A DNA stretch of 64,000 nt from Papaver somniferum (GCF_003573695.1 NC_039362.1:110711120-110775119), one strand, 5' to 3'; counted from the first letter of the stretch, positions 11,208 to 23,787 are shown. Numbers and translations: made by a program. The notes: generated by a model from the sequence alone, not told the origin.

Positions 11208-12618
11208 TGCGACACATAGCTTCTTAACCCATTCACAGCTCCATAACCTCCACCTGCATCATTTCAGTTCACAATCCAATGCCATTGTCTTCTTTATCCT
11301 GCATACCAACCAACACAGGGCTTCAACTGGTTTAAATCCTACCAGCAATCCATGGCTTAACCTGCAATTCCAGTCCTTGCGCTAGAGCTAACACCACCAG
11401 ACAACTGCACCTACATCTCTGCCATCAGACCACAGTAACAACAACAGCATCAACATTACATCTTCTTAAACACCAGTTCTCAACACAACTTGCACTTATT
11501 ATTCAATTCCTTCTCTTCACTTCCATGACCACCTCACTGAACTGTAGTACCACCAATAAACACTTCCACTGCTTAGTCAAAATCCATCGTCACCTGCAAT
11601 TTCAATAGCAGCTGAGGTATCAATTCAGTCAACACACAACACCAAAAACTCCATTCATCTTCTTCTCATTCTTTTCTCATCTGAATATGCCTAGCAACAA
11701 CATCTTGCGACTCCAGAACCCATCTCAAATCGAATCGTAGTTTTCCAAGTTCATTAATGCATCATTTCGATCATCTACAGTTCCATTTCCGCTTAACTGA
11801 TTTCATTATCACCAGCAGCCACAGCAGCTCATCTTCGATTTCTTCTCATCTCTGTTTCATAATTCCACCACCATCATTCTTCATATCCATCCTCAACACC
11901 AACGGTCTCATTCATTTCTTGAATTGACAGAAAATCCCTAATTTTTTCTTCAAGAGCACCAACACAAACCCTCAATTTCTCCACAAATGAATTTCAGTTC
12001 ATCCAAAACTCCACAAATGAATTCAACAGAAGCTAGCAGAACCCATCTTCACATCTTCTCAATCTAACTCAACTCTGAGTTTCAATTTCTGAATCAACCC
12101 AAGGCGAGATGCAAATCCAATTTCTTGCAATCTCAGATTCAACCCATCTTGAATCTTACCAAAGTCCATCATCTCTATCTTACCCTTTTCTCATCTCCCA
12201 ATTCTCGATCTATTTCTCGATCAGCAGCAACGATATTTACTCTCAATTTCAGGTGATAAAACAGCGGCAACTGCTGCTTCTTCTTTTCTCAGTTTTAGGG
12301 AAATGAATAAGAGAAAACGTCTCTCGAATTCTTCATCTCTCGAATCAGCGCCGTTCTTCTGGTGCAGTTCCATTGTTGCTGATGGTGATGATGGTGGTGG
12401 GAGAAGGAGACAGAAGAAAGAAGAAATCAGAGAAGAAGAAGAAAAGGTCGAAGGGTATGTTTGGCTTTTTTTAAAGTAACAAAAACTAAATTTACACATT
12501 ATTATTTGACTTGGGGTTTTTGTCCCAGTTTTATTTGAAACGGTTTTTATTTGGTAGAAATAATATGACCGGTTTTTTCTTATCACTAATTTGTTCACCT
12601 AGGAGTTTTGTCACTAGT

Positions 12619-13560
12619 TCTGTTTTGGAAGATTGAGTTTATAAAACTTTGTCGTGAAACCAGCCATGAAGATGGGTTATTGTCATCAGTTTTTTGGGAT
12701 GAACGGAGGAGATGGGGAGGTAATTCTGCAGGATTTTAGAACAAGAAGCAATAAATCTATAAAAGGGATCAAAAGCTACAACATATACTAATACCCCTCA
12801 CGACTGCTCACAACCCTTGTTTCAGCGAGAAGCTCGCTGAACAACCACTGCATCTATCATCTGCACATCTCCATTCATCAACATATCATATATCAAATGC
12901 ATACCATTCCATTACCACTTGCATCTCATAAAATGTAAAGTAATTGTTTAAGTCACACCTAGAGAGCGTACTTCTAGGAAACTTGATAAGTAGAAACCGG
13001 TAGTTAAGCATTTCCGCGTCCGGTGAACTTAGGAGATAATAACAGAATAGTTGAGCGTACTAATTATTCTATGGTTGTTAGTAACAAGATACTTTGCAGA
13101 AACTAGCTATGTCAATAAGATTCACATTTTGTGACTGAGAAAGAGTCTTTGATCATTCTCATCCTCATATTTGCATTGGTATTTGTCCATAGTCTTGCAT
13201 TATTCTTATTTATAAATTGAATTGACAACTTTAGCTCAACTCTCCCTTGGGACAAACCTGCTTATCCGTATACTAATAATTAGTTTAAAGAGAAGTAAGG
13301 AATATATTATTTGTGAGTTGACACCTCGTCAACGTGAAATGACTCATAATAATCTCATAAATATATCAGTGTATGAGATCTTGTTGAGCCAGCTCCAAAA
13401 TCTAGAATGGATATTTGTGTTCCACTGTCTTTCAGTTGTCCATATTTTTTGAATCATTAAGTCTTGTGCTCTAAACCTTGTTTATTTGATCTAAGAAAAT
13501 GTTTCAATCTTATGTTGACACAACTATGATTTTCGTGAGGATAAGTAACTAATAATTAGC
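12619..13560. other. Unassigned sequence
   Basis: No gene recognised. The stretch ending near 13250 (TCTCCCTTGGGACAAACCTG) resembles phrases found near LTR/leader boundaries, but no partner repeat is present in the window. It could be the decayed left part of Copia E. Confidence 0.35.
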
Positions 13561-14799
13561 ATGATTAAAAAATGTAAAAAGGTCGTAAAAAATTGTATCT
13601 TATGGCTCGCGGACAGGAAGGTCATTCTAAAGCCACACTGGTTCACATACCGTCTTAAGGATGGTCATTTCTCATATTTAGGGCTACTTCCTTCTTCCTT
13701 AAGATAAACTCAATGGCTCATGTAACTAGAGGCATCATCAAAAAGGATGTAGTGGAAGCTGTTAACGTCTATCGGTGTGAAGGAATCAAATCATCAAGGA
13801 TCAGAAAGGAGAAATCGTCTGGAGAAGAAAAAGGTTCTAACTCAACTTTTCTTTTATCTATATGTCATCAAGATAATGATTCATGGTTAAAGTAAAGAAC
13901 TTTGTGTCTAAGATGAATAATTGGAAATCTCGAATCAATATATCCTTGGACAAAGTACTCAGTAAGAACACTTGTTGGCTCAGTCTAAAATACCTGGCGT
14001 AATCTGAGAGCACGACTCAGTAAGTTAACTGACATTTCTGAAGACTTGGAAGAACTTAATGATCCCATCATTAACGATTTTTTCAACAATGAAAAGGAAT
14101 TCTCCGCTCAGGATATCAAAAATAACCCGATGTGTTTCTAGGAAACATTTTGTGAGAATTTATTATTGCTTTTGAGAAGGATAACTAGCGTTTGGTATAG
14201 AAAATATTGTGATTACACAAGCTATTTCCAACGATTTTCATCTTGCATGTTATTAGATTTATTCATTTAAATTCTGGAGTTTCTGGAAGATGAACTTGCA
14301 GTATGTAATCATTATTGGTTTAATATATTGCAAAGTCTTATGAGATATATGTGTCCTTTACTTTTTGTAAATTGAACTGATATCTCATAAATGCTCAGAA
14401 GTTAAATCTATTATGTTTTCTATAAACTAAAAATTGAACAAACTCTTTGAGAATTTTCTCGCAGTATCGATCTACTCGTGATCACACTTCTGTGTTATTA
14501 TTGCACTATACACTCCGTATGATTTTATTATGTTGAGTCATAACGATTGAAATTATCTCCTTGTCCGTAATTTGCATTGAGATTAATTTAAGTTCAGGAT
14601 ACAAATCCATATGGTTTGTTAATGTCCGACAAATTCCTTCTTTTTACAAAAGTAAGGTCACTCATGTTGTTCTCTTGGGAATGACATCAAATAGGGGAGA
14701 GTTATTAAATGAATTTGTGCTTAATTGCTATATCTTTGTGGGGTGTGTGGCTGTGGAATTTACAGGGGATGCTTGTATCTTAAATCTCCTAGATGAGCG
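13561..14799 (+). mobile_element. Internal part of old Copia E, left of the insertion of B
   Basis: From about 14630 to 14799 the plus strand matches the reverse complement of copy B near 27060-27190. Both translate to a phrase like ...ELVLNC.IFVG.AAVE, which is only a marker of homology. Upstream, at 13713-13895 and on to about 14150, lies a degenerate counterpart of the small second ORF (start MAHVTRGIIKK, later ELTDISEDLEELNDP), broken by stops. The element resumes at 32878 after Copia B. Confidence 0.65.
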
Positions 14800-14804
14800 C
14801 TAAG

Positions 14805-15516
14805 TGAAAAAAGCGGGGGTCTAACAACCTCACCCAATATTTCGATTAGCAATCTGTATGGACTAATTCCAATATACTTTCAAGAGAATCAACTAGACAG
14901 TTAGACTCAATCTTAATAAAAAGTATATCAAAGAGTTTATATCTCAATCTCTTGATTTAATCCTTAATCAAGAAAATAGAGCGAGTCTAATTAAATATAA
15001 GACAAATAACTTGGATGGTACGAAAGACCAATATCCAAGGATCAATCAATTTCAATCAACAACCAAAGGTTGGATTTACCAATTGATCGATTCAACGTAC
15101 AACCTGTGATATTTCTATTATATAAAAAAATATAATGCGGAAAAGAAATAATACAGACACCAGAAGTTTTGTTAATGAGGAAACTGCAAATGCAGAAAAA
15201 CCCAGGGACGTAGTCCAGATTGAACACATATTGTATTAAGCCGCTACAGACACTAGCCTACTACAAACTAACTTCGGTCTGGACTGTAGTTGAACCCCAA
15301 TCAATATCACACTGATCCAAGGTACAATTGCGCTCCTTACGTCTTTGATCCCAGCAGGATACTACGCACTTGATTCCCTTAGCTGATCTCACCCACAACT
15401 AAGAGTTGCTACGACCCAAAGTTTTGTTAACGAGGAAACCGCAAATGCAGGAAAACCTCGGGACCTAGTCCAGATTGAAAACACACTGTATTAAGACGCT
15501 ATAGACACTAGCCTAC
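14805..15516 (-). repeat. 3' LTR of Copia B, first part, with tandem duplication
   Basis: Starts TGAAAAAAGCGGGGGTCTAACA (LTR end on the minus strand). The stretch 15166-15420 is repeated from 15421 on, so the LTR holds a 255-bp tandem duplication that the other B LTR lacks. The second copy is interrupted at 15516 by Tat element 1 and continues at 24477 to about 24636. Confidence 0.85.
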
Positions 15517-15989
15517 TGTAGGATCAGAATCTCGCAGCAATAATGCTTCAGCAAAATTATTAGCAACACAACACAACAGTGTCGCAGAACAACTTCAGAA
15601 ATGACATAATAAACGACGTCAGCTAAATCATGAGAAAAATGTGATGGTCCTGCGAAAATTAGGGAGTTTGCGAGATTAATATTTGTAAGGTTGCGAGAAT
15701 GTCGCAAGCCATACCCGAAAATAAAGGAAAGATTAGCTGTCATCCATTATGTAATTCCCTATAAATAGCCATTCAATTGTAAGGAAAGGGAGAGAGATCT
15801 TTTTGGAGAGTAGTAGCTAGCAAATAGGAGAGAGAAAAATCAAGTGTGGTTGTTGTTCTTATTCCCTTTCTCTTTTCTTGTAAGATTTTTCAAAAGATTA
15901 ATCAATAAAATTAAGATTGTTAATCTAAAATGAGTTGAATATTAATGAAATCTTGTGAAGGGTGTAGTGTAGGATTTCCTGCAACTACA
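15517..15989 (+). repeat. 5' LTR of Tat 1 (473 bp)
   Basis: TGTAGGATCAG...GCAACTACA. It contains the TATA box at 15760 and an AATAAA-like stretch near 15904. Close relatives lie at 23994-24471, 48788-49235, 56893-57362 (reverse) and 61193-61661. Confidence 0.95.
15760..15768 (+). promoter_or_regulatory. LTR promoter TATA box (Tat 1)
   Basis: TATAAATAG, preserved at the same place in Tat 2 (49010-49018), Tat 4 (61436-61444) and the reversed Tat 3 LTR (near 57112-57120). The Tat 1 3' LTR reads TATAAATAT (24242). Confidence 0.75.
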
Positions 15990-15992
15990 TAA

Positions 15993-16010
15993 TGGCTCTA
16001 GAAACAGGGA
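15993..16010 (+). other. Primer-binding site of Tat 1
   Basis: TGGCTCTAGAAACAGGGA, three bases after the LTR. Tat 2 and Tat 4 have TGGCGCTAGAAACAGGGA at the same place, so this copy carries one change. I did not identify the tRNA with certainty. Confidence 0.7.
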
Positions 16011-16131
16011 CGGATTGAAGATTGAAGATTGTTCTAGAAAAAATTGAAGATTAATATTGAGATTTGTGAAGATTTGGAGTAATTGGTTAATAATTTTACA
16101 TAATCTCTTGCAATTCATTAATATTGAAGAA

Positions 16132-18735
16132 ATGGCTAGAAGAAGAAATACATCAGAACAACCAACTACTGTTAGAAGAAGCAAGAGACTTGCTGGAAGG
16201 AAAAGAAGTGAAATGGGAGAATCTACTAGAATGAGAAATAATAGAGAAAATCAAATTCAACCACCAGTTCAACAAAAACTAGTACAAGGAAAGAATATAA
16301 ATTATGATAGGGTGAGTATACACACTTGGCAATCAAATTCAGCAGAAGAAGTAGAAGAAGAGCAGCAAACCAGGAACCATAGACAGGTAGAGAGAAATCA
16401 AGAAGCAGATGAAGGAATAATTCATGGAGATGAGGAAATTGGAGCGTTAGAAACGTTGAGACGAAGAATACATGAAGAAAGAAGAGCTGAGGCAGAAGAA
16501 CGTGCAAATCTAACAAGGAAAAATCACGAATTGAGGATGGAAAATATGAGACTACAAAGTAGAAGATCGAGAAGTACTATAAGATCATATTCAAGATCTA
16601 CTAGAAGGGAGATGAGGCGAAACTCACGCACAGTTAATGCTGGAAATAATATTCGAGAAGAAATACCAAATCCTAATGAAGAACATTGCGAAGATAGAGA
16701 AAGAACTGATGATCGATACGTTCCACAAAATGAAACTTTTGGTGATAGGAAAAATGATAGAAATCAAGAAAATGGACAACATCAGGGACGAAACAATCAA
16801 GATGGCGAAGGGAATCGAGAGGAAGGAAGGAGAATTTTACATTAGAGAGAAGCTCAAAGAAATCAACAAACGATTGAAGAAGAAATTGAAAGACACTATG
16901 GTGAACAAGCACGTTTAACTTGCGAACGTGAAAGATTGAGAGCGGAAATGGAAGAACAAGAGCTTCAGGAGACAATTCGCCAGAACAATCACGACAATCG
17001 AGAAAGAAGGCGTACACAAAACCAGAATAACGATAATCTCAATGAAGAGTATGATAGAATACAGAGGATGGCTGAAAGACATCGAATGGAATTGATAAGA
17101 AACGAACAAAATCATGGAGGGGAAAATGAGAGACATCATCATATGCGAATTCAAGATAGAGATGAGGAAGAGAATCGCAGGAGAAGACGAGATGAGGATG
17201 ATGAAGAAGAAATGCAAAATTTCGCGAGAGAAGAAAGACATGAACGCAAAAGAAGGGAGGCGAAATTAAAAAGACCAATGGATCAAAATTCAGGCGTAAA
17301 CAAATAAATCTTAAAAGAATTGGAAGAAATGAGAGGAATGCTAAATAATAGAGGAGAAGTAGGCAGAAGACAATTAGATGAAGCTATAGAAGAAGCTGCC
17401 AAAACTCCATTTACAAGGGAAGTACAACTAGGAGGAATACCTCCGAAATGCAATTTGCCCGCATTAACCAGCATTTTTGATGGAACAACTTGTGCAATTC
17501 AACACATTAAAGCCTACGTGAGGTGCATGTTGCAATGGGAAAATCATGATGTCGTATTGTGCAAATATTTTGCGTCCAGTCTAACATGAGAGGCGTTAAA
17601 GTGGTTCGAAGGTCTACCAAAAAATACGATAACATCTTTCAATCATTTGCAGACTACATTCCTGGGGGCATATATAAGTAACAATTCTTCGGTACCTGGT
17701 ACTGGAGACGTGTTTGGATTAAAACAAAGGATTAGCGAAAGTTTGAAGCACCTAACTAAAAGATGGAGGACTATGTGTAGTGAAATGGCTAGCCGTGTGG
17801 ATGAGAGATATCTTATCTTATCATTTATCAATGCTATGTTTGCAACCAATCTATTGTATATCCAAATTTTCAGAGTCAAGAATACAATCACAATGACTGA
17901 ACTGCGAGAACTTCAGGAAGAGTATATTGCTCTAGAGGAAAGACAAAATAAAATGGAATCATACCCAGTTGAGAACACCAATCCACAAGCAGCGAATGCA
18001 AGCTTATTACCTAAACTAATAAACACAGTGACAAGCACTTCACAAGTACAACAAGAAAAGGTTACGGGCAACAATCAACAGAAAATGGTAGCTATGGGAA
18101 GCCGAGATCAAGAGGAGTATGAAAGAGAAAGAAATTTCTACAATCATGGTGTAAATAATAAGATTCAAAGACTTGATCAGCCGCAAGAAACTTATGGAGG
18201 TCAAAGACAAAATTATAATAGAGGACAAGGAGGTCACAAGGTAGTATGAAAAGAAATCAAGATGCCACCTCTGAATGCAAGTGTGGAGAAAATATGGGAA
18301 GCTATAATTTTGATGGAGAGTATACCAACACCATAGAACATGGGAACGGAACCACCTCCAAGCCACAAAAGTCATGAGTTCTGTTCTTATCATCATTTTC
18401 ATGGACATACTACAAATGATTGCAGAAATATAAAGAGAATTATTCTGAGAATGATAAATCAAGGAAAACTAAACCACTTTTTCGTAGGGAACCCACAATC
18501 TCAACCATTGCCACCACCACCACCAGAGCATCACAGAGTAAACACGGTGAAAAAGAAGGAAACATTCTTCATAGAAGTTGGTGAAAAAGCAAAGAATCTA
18601 TTCTGTCACTCTATCGTACATTCATACAAGACAATTGAAGATTTTCATGACAATGTTTTGAGTAGAGTGTTCGCAAGAGACAATGATGGAAGAGAAATTA
18701 TGAACATTGCGAAAATCTCGCCACTAGAGGAATGA
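16132..18735 (+). pseudogene. gag: Tat 1 gag polyprotein, broken by stops
   Basis: Capsid/nucleocapsid precursor. The start at 16132 (MARRRNTSEQP...) is chosen because the same start and context recur in Tat 4 at 61796. The N-terminal third (16132-17307) is a very basic and acidic, low-complexity, probably coiled-coil segment. A Retrotrans_gag domain follows at about 17400-17900 (IKAYVRCMLQWENHD, then EALKWFEGLP). At 18370-18470 there is a Tat-type zinc motif (CSYHHFHGHTTNDC). Stop codons near 16843, 17305, 17587 and 18247 divide it into four or five frames. It is the only extensive gag of this family in the window. Confidence 0.8.
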
Positions 18736-19375
18736 CAGAAACATACTATTTCTTTTACCGCAGAAGAAGTCCCCGAAGGTGGAGAGGTACATGACAATCC
18801 ATTGGTGGTAAAATTAGAAATTAATCCAAAACCGAAAGAATATGAGGATGATGAAGCTGAAGATTCATGGGCAATTAATAGGATTCTAATCGATACTGGA
18901 AGCTCTGTGAACATCTTATTTTATCATACTTATAAAACTACGGGAGGAAGAGATGATGATCTTATACCATCAACATATAAGATATATATGGTTTTAATAG
19001 TACTGCCAACAAACCTAAAGGGGAGGTTACTATGTGAATTCCATTGAAGGGAATATCTTCTGAAATCCTGTTCCGTGTCGTTGACGTAGAATCACCCTAC
19101 AATGCATTAATTGGTCGACCTTGGCTACATGGGATTCTAGGTGTAGCTTCAACTTTCCACCAGTGCATCAAATTCCCTCACCCCAGCGGTGTAGGAATCA
19201 TAAAGGGAGATTGGGTTGAAGGAAAGAAGTGTTACGAAACTGAGGTGGAATCCTGCGAAGGAAGAGCAAACAAGAAGGAAAGTTGGCGACACAAAATCAA
19301 AGAGACACAAAGAAGTGAGAGATTGATGGTGGATGCAATCGAACGAAATGAAGAAGAAATGTTGCAAAACTAATG
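18736..19375 (+). pseudogene. Tat 1 retroviral-type aspartic protease, broken
   Basis: Protease that would process gag-pol. The active-site motif is IDTGSSVNILFYH at about 18888-18926, and the flap-side motif LIGRPWLHGI is at about 19108-19140. Both match the Tat 2 protease at 49650-49900. A stop (near 19046) and a frame change split the domain. After 19375 homology to pol ends and there is no RT. Confidence 0.8.
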
Positions 19376-19639
19376 CTAGCTCAGAATAAGAAATGGTGAA
19401 CATACCACTACCAAGGAAGCAGTAGCAGAAAATAACAAAGAAGCAGAGAATGGCAAAGGTAATATAAATAAGAAATGTATGAATGATTGATTTGTTGCGA
19501 CACTCTCGCAACAAATAAAATTCTCAAAAATACGTTTTATTGAATGACAAAATTGATATTGCGAAATGCAAATACGATATGATGATGTGCGAGAATCTCG
19601 CAGAGATAATGAATTCTACAAAAGACAATCGGAGAACAA

Positions 19640-20236
19640 TGACAAAAGAGAAAGGGGCGAACCTTTATGACGTACACCCTATTTCGCGAATACAATTTCG
19701 CAAGAGGCAAATGTAAGACCTAAAGTACGTCATATAAGAGGGTACCTGTTGCATGGCTCAGGGAAAGGCTACACCGCCACCGGAACCTGAGTCATGGAGA
19801 TTTGGGGTCAATAAAGCCCATCCGGGAGAGGCCCCTTGGATTCTCAACTTAAGCATATGACTTAGGTTGGGCCATTAAGGTAATAGGGACTCTACCAAGG
19901 AGTGCAATCTGATCAAGGCACCGAGGTACATGGTTGAGTCAAGAGTGCCAGGGGCGTCTGGAGCGTACCTTGCCATTCTTGACAAGTCTTGGCTTATACT
20001 GCACTCGGCCCGAAGAAAACCCCACTTAGGGTGCAGTCTCGTAACCATAAGCCCTATAGGTAAAAGGGATAAGAGGCTGCGAAAACAACTGGTTGTTGTT
20101 AAGACTGGATGGGAGGAGCCAACCTTGTATGGTAGAGGTACGCCTCCTTGAAGGGGCAACCAGGGGGGAGATAAGGGAGGCTCCCTCCATTAGGGAGCTG
20201 ATAAGTGTCTTAAGACGCAAATGTCATGAGGCTTTT
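19640..20236 (+). other. Conserved block between pol and antisense gene (Tat 1)
   Basis: Nearly the same sequence as 53650-54220 in Tat 2 (well above 90 per cent by eye), better kept than the protease. It is GC-richer than its surroundings. Near 19752-19796 the arms CATGGCTCAGG and CCTGAGTCATG can form an 11-bp stem with one G-U pair. Both strands have an open frame of 70-107 codons in both elements, but the plus-strand start codon is not shared. A structured RNA or packaging signal is as likely as a protein. Confidence 0.6.
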
Positions 20237-20500
20237 TACTCGCAAGGGTATTAAGGCTTGTCATATTTGTGCGACAATCCTGAATAGGCAATAATACAAA
20301 AGAAAAAGATAAGACGAGATCAATGGGTTTTCGCATGAAAGTGCGAAGACGTCATGCGATTTCGTCGCAAGACGGCAATGTAATGGGGATTTATTTTCGC
20401 AAGAATATTTAGGCCTGTCATATTGTCGCAACATTCCTGAAGAGGCAATAATACAAAAGAAAAAGTTAAGGCAAGATCAATGGGGTGGCATGATAAGACC
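20237..20500 (+). repeat. Tandem repeat of about 160 bp (Tat 1)
   Basis: Two units, roughly 20237-20395 and 20396-20490, share phrases such as CCTGAA.AGGCAATAATAC and GATCAATGG. The second unit is shortened relative to Tat 2 (54238-54545). Tandem repeats in this region are known for Tat/Ogre elements and can seed satellites. Confidence 0.6.
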
Positions 20501-20910
20501 TTTAACTAGGAAGGCAAAATAAGACCACACAAAAATGAAATTTTGAAAAGAATCAAAATTCACTTCGCATATGATTGCGAAATTATACAGAAACAACTGC
20601 GAAGCTGAGGCACAAAATAAGAGAAATCTGCAAAATCTCTCATTTAGATACAAATAACAGAGGCAAGTATGGGAATGAATGAAATCAGAAAATGTTATTT
20701 GTCTCCACATGATAAATTTACGCAGAAAGTTAAAAATTAATGATTATGTTGATTTACCATATTGCAAGGAAGAATTGTCTTAATGAATGCAGGTCAAAAT
20801 AAAAGAAACTTATATATTAAGGAACATGGGGAACCAAGAGAATTCGCAAATATACAAAAAGAATGAATAAATGTACAAGTATTACAGAATATCAAAGAAA
20901 GAAACAAAGA

Positions 20911-23624
20911 CTACTTCTTAGTTGATCCATCATCATCTTCATCAGATTTGCTCTCTTCTTCGTCTGTATCAGAACCTTTATCTCCATCAGAACCTTCACC
21001 ACCATCAGATTCTTCATCATCAGCTTCGCTATCAGAGATGGTCAGACTAGGAATGTTCTTTGGGATCTCCTCCAAGAGACAAGGATAATCAGAGTGAGGA
21101 ATACTATGGTCATCACAAACCATTTGAATAGTTTGATTGCGAAAATGCAGAGCGTCGTTCTTAAAGTTCGCAACAGTGATCTTGATTTGATTCTTTAATT
21201 TAGAATATTTGTCATTGCGAGAAGAAAGATTCTTTGCGAGTTCCTCTTTTTCAGCTTCAAGTTCCTCAACTCTTTGGCGATATCTACTTTCAGATTCTGC
21301 GAAGCATATAACAATTAATCAGTAACTTGATAAAAACTCGTGAAAAACCAAAGATTAATAAAGGAAAATAGTTAATGACCTTCTCTCTCGGAAATCATGT
21401 CTCTAATCAAGGTTGTATGCTCAACTTGGAGACTAACATTTACACCTAAATCTTTTCTGGCGTTATCCAAGATTGTCGCGGCCCAAGCGAACTCATCATC
21501 ACTATTTATAAGGAGACGAGAACGGACTTGATTTTCTCTTTCGCAGAGCTCGGTATTCTTGCGGTTAGCTTCATCTCGTTCAAGTTGAACCTCAAGAAGG
21601 GTCTCTTAGAATTTCGCCAAAGCCTTAACATCTTGATCAGAGATACGATCTTTATCATCTATAAGTTTGCTAATCTTGGTTCTTAATTTGTTGATCTTCT
21701 CTTTAGAATTGAGATAAAAACGTTTAAATTGGTTGGCTAAACCTAAACTAGATCTATGATCAATCTCTAAGAGGCGAAATTTGGATTTAAGTTCATTCAA
21801 AGACAGAGATGAAATTTATCATTAGAGAAACTATTCAAATATTTATTAAGATGTTCAAGAAGAGTGTCATTATCTGGGGCATCGGGAAATGAACGAAGAA
21901 GAGTGGCTTCATCAGAAAGACCATAAATGTCTGCAAAAAGGATTAATCAAATAAGATAATACAATAGTATGAATGAATGAATGAAATGAAAGGGGAAAAA
22001 CTGCATACCATAGAGTTGATCATTAGATTTTTGAAGAGTAGAAATTTTGTTCCTTTGCGAAGAAGTGTCGATTTCCAGTTGTTTGTCCTTCTCACGAAGA
22101 CCCTTAGCTTCAGTTTCCAGTTCTTCATTCCTCATACGAAATTGAAGATTCTTCTTTTCAAGAATTTCGCGTCTCCTCTCCAAATCTGAGGCAACAGCGA
22201 AAGAAGCTTTTCCATCCTGCGAGAAAATGTAAAAAATATTAAAATAGAAAGATATTTTGAGTTACAATAATGAAGAAGTAAAAAGACGAAAGCATACCGG
22301 ACTATTAAGAGAATGCAGGAAGTTGGGAGTCACCGATATAGAAACTCCGTGAAGAGAACTATCACCATCCAATAAAGGAATATCGCAAATCGTGGCGAGA
22401 GATTTGCAGGTATTAGCGAGTTGACTATCTCTCATTCCTTTCAAAGAATCAGAAAAGATGCCAGAGAGCTTAGCCATAGAAGATTCAGATGGAGAATCTT
22501 CATTTGCAGCAGGGTCATCATTATCCTCATCATCCTCATCACTCTCGAAGTTTTCATGAGAAGGTGTATTTTAAGGATAGGAAGAATATATTTTTCTCTT
22601 CTTTGAAGGAGGAGCAGTTGGTTTTTCCCTGCGAAGAGCACCTTTTCCTTTATCTCCAGTCTTCGCAACATTGGCAGGCTCTTCTATTTCAGCAATAACC
22701 TTCACACACAGATAGAAATAGGAAATAGAGGCAACAATATATTGTTAAAAATCATAAGAGAATATTTCTTACCTCATCTGTGTATGAGCGAAGAGCTAAC
22801 AAGGTACTAGCCTTCCCAGTCCCGTGGTAGCTATCTTTCAGTTTCTGGATCTGTAGAATGCCGCAAGAATCAGCGAACAAAAGAATAAAGATAAATAAAG
22901 AAATGTAAAGTGGGCGAAACTGGAAGAAACATACCTCTTTCTTCTTCTCGGGCCAAGATAATACCCAAGGTTGATAAGTAGCGAGATTCTCAAGAAGAAC
23001 ATTTGACCCAGCAATGTAAGGTCCTTTCAGCATCAAGGGAAAAACACACCATTTATCATCTTTGGATTGGCGAGGGGTTGTGTTCTTACCAGAGTGCCAA
23101 TCAATGTCTTGCATGAGTATTTTATCTTTATCAATATTATCTTTCCTTTTCAAGTGAATACTCCAGCGAGTATTCTCTTTCTTCATGGAGATCAATTCAT
23201 AATTCTCAAAGAAACTCGCTACTGTGTATTTTTCAGCGATTATCTCCAAGTCTGCGAATTTAGGATACCTAAGTTCTTTAGAGTAGAGAGATCCTTTACC
23301 AGCACCACGGTTAGCGAACTCCAACATTAGATGGATGCAATCTCCACTTAATTGAAAGATAGCTCGCGAGAAGTCTGGATGACCGAGAATCTCATAAAAT
23401 AAAGGAATGTCAGGGTCATAAAGAGGAATGGGGAGACCTGCGAGAATTTGACCCAGCGAAACTATGATTATCTGATCATCACAGTGTTGATCAGAAACAA
23501 GTTTAATAGAAAGAATTGATTTGGCACTTTCACCAGGAATGGTAGAAAGTGTAAAACCTCTCTCGTCGAGATCTTTTTGGATTTCCTTAAAAATTTTCTC
23601 ATGCTTTTGACCGCTTGGAGGCAT
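20911..23624 (-). pseudogene. Antisense six-exon gene of Tat 1 (coiled-coil protein, acidic tail), broken
   Basis: Runs against the element between pol and 3' LTR. Coding exons (minus strand): 23624-22935, 22850-22773, 22699-22298, 22217-22009, 21930-21380, 21296-20911. All introns have GT and AG at the same places as in Tat 3 (57730-60632). A leader intron (23699-23627) ends just before the ATG. The N-terminal 230 residues form a globular domain (e.g. GLPIPLYDPDIPLFYEILGH) that recalls the gypsy-type Transposase_28 family. This is recollection, not a search result. The middle is coiled coil and the C-terminus is an S/D/E-rich tail ending DDDGSTKK. A stop near 22573 and one extra base in exon 4 (near 22199) break it, and further stops lie in exon 5. 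The function is unknown. Nuclear action is a guess. Confidence 0.8.
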
Positions 23625-23693
23625 ATCTGAATATAGGGTATGGGAATGGATGAAAAGTAAGAAGATTGAAGAGGGAAGAATTACAGTAGCAGA

Positions 23694-23787
23694 ACTTACG
23701 GAAGAACAATAGAGTTGCAGAGATGAGAGAGTAAAAAGAGAAGAGAAAGTAAAAATAAAATGGAAAGAAGAGTAAGAAGAATATATA
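23694..23787 (-). promoter_or_regulatory. Promoter-like region and leader splice donor of the Tat 1 antisense gene
   Basis: TATATA at 23782-23787 lies about 160 bp upstream of the ATG on the minus strand. It is followed by the leader donor GTAAGT (23699-23694). Tat 3 has both at 57567-57573 and 57655-57660. This argues for a gene with its own Pol II promoter inside the element. Confidence 0.5.

Larger units (their letters stand above)
9581..12609. mobile_element. Candidate non-autonomous DNA transposon (Pack-MULE-like)
   Basis: The two ends are imperfect inverted repeats. The left end reads AAAAACTCC...AACAAATT and the right end, reverse-complemented, AAAACTCC...AACAAATT, each followed by an AAAACCCC-like phrase. 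They are flanked by GTCACTATT (9572-9580) and GTCACTAGT (12610-12618), a 9-bp duplication with one mismatch, the size typical of Mutator-like elements. Inside are CCACCG-rich low-complexity DNA, two hairpin arrays and an exon-like fragment of an FtsH-type gene. No transposase is present. Ends and class are by eye only. Confidence 0.45.

Noticed and set aside
16673..17278. Long minus-strand ORFs opposite the Tat 1 gag
   Set aside because: Shadows of the A/G-rich gag reading frame. The plus strand carries the recognisable gag domain.
19875..20159. A 94-codon minus-strand ORF, also seen in Tat 2 (53859-54182), and its plus-strand partner
   Set aside because: Conservation is at DNA level on both strands, start codons differ between copies and no motif is visible. 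Kept only as a conserved block.
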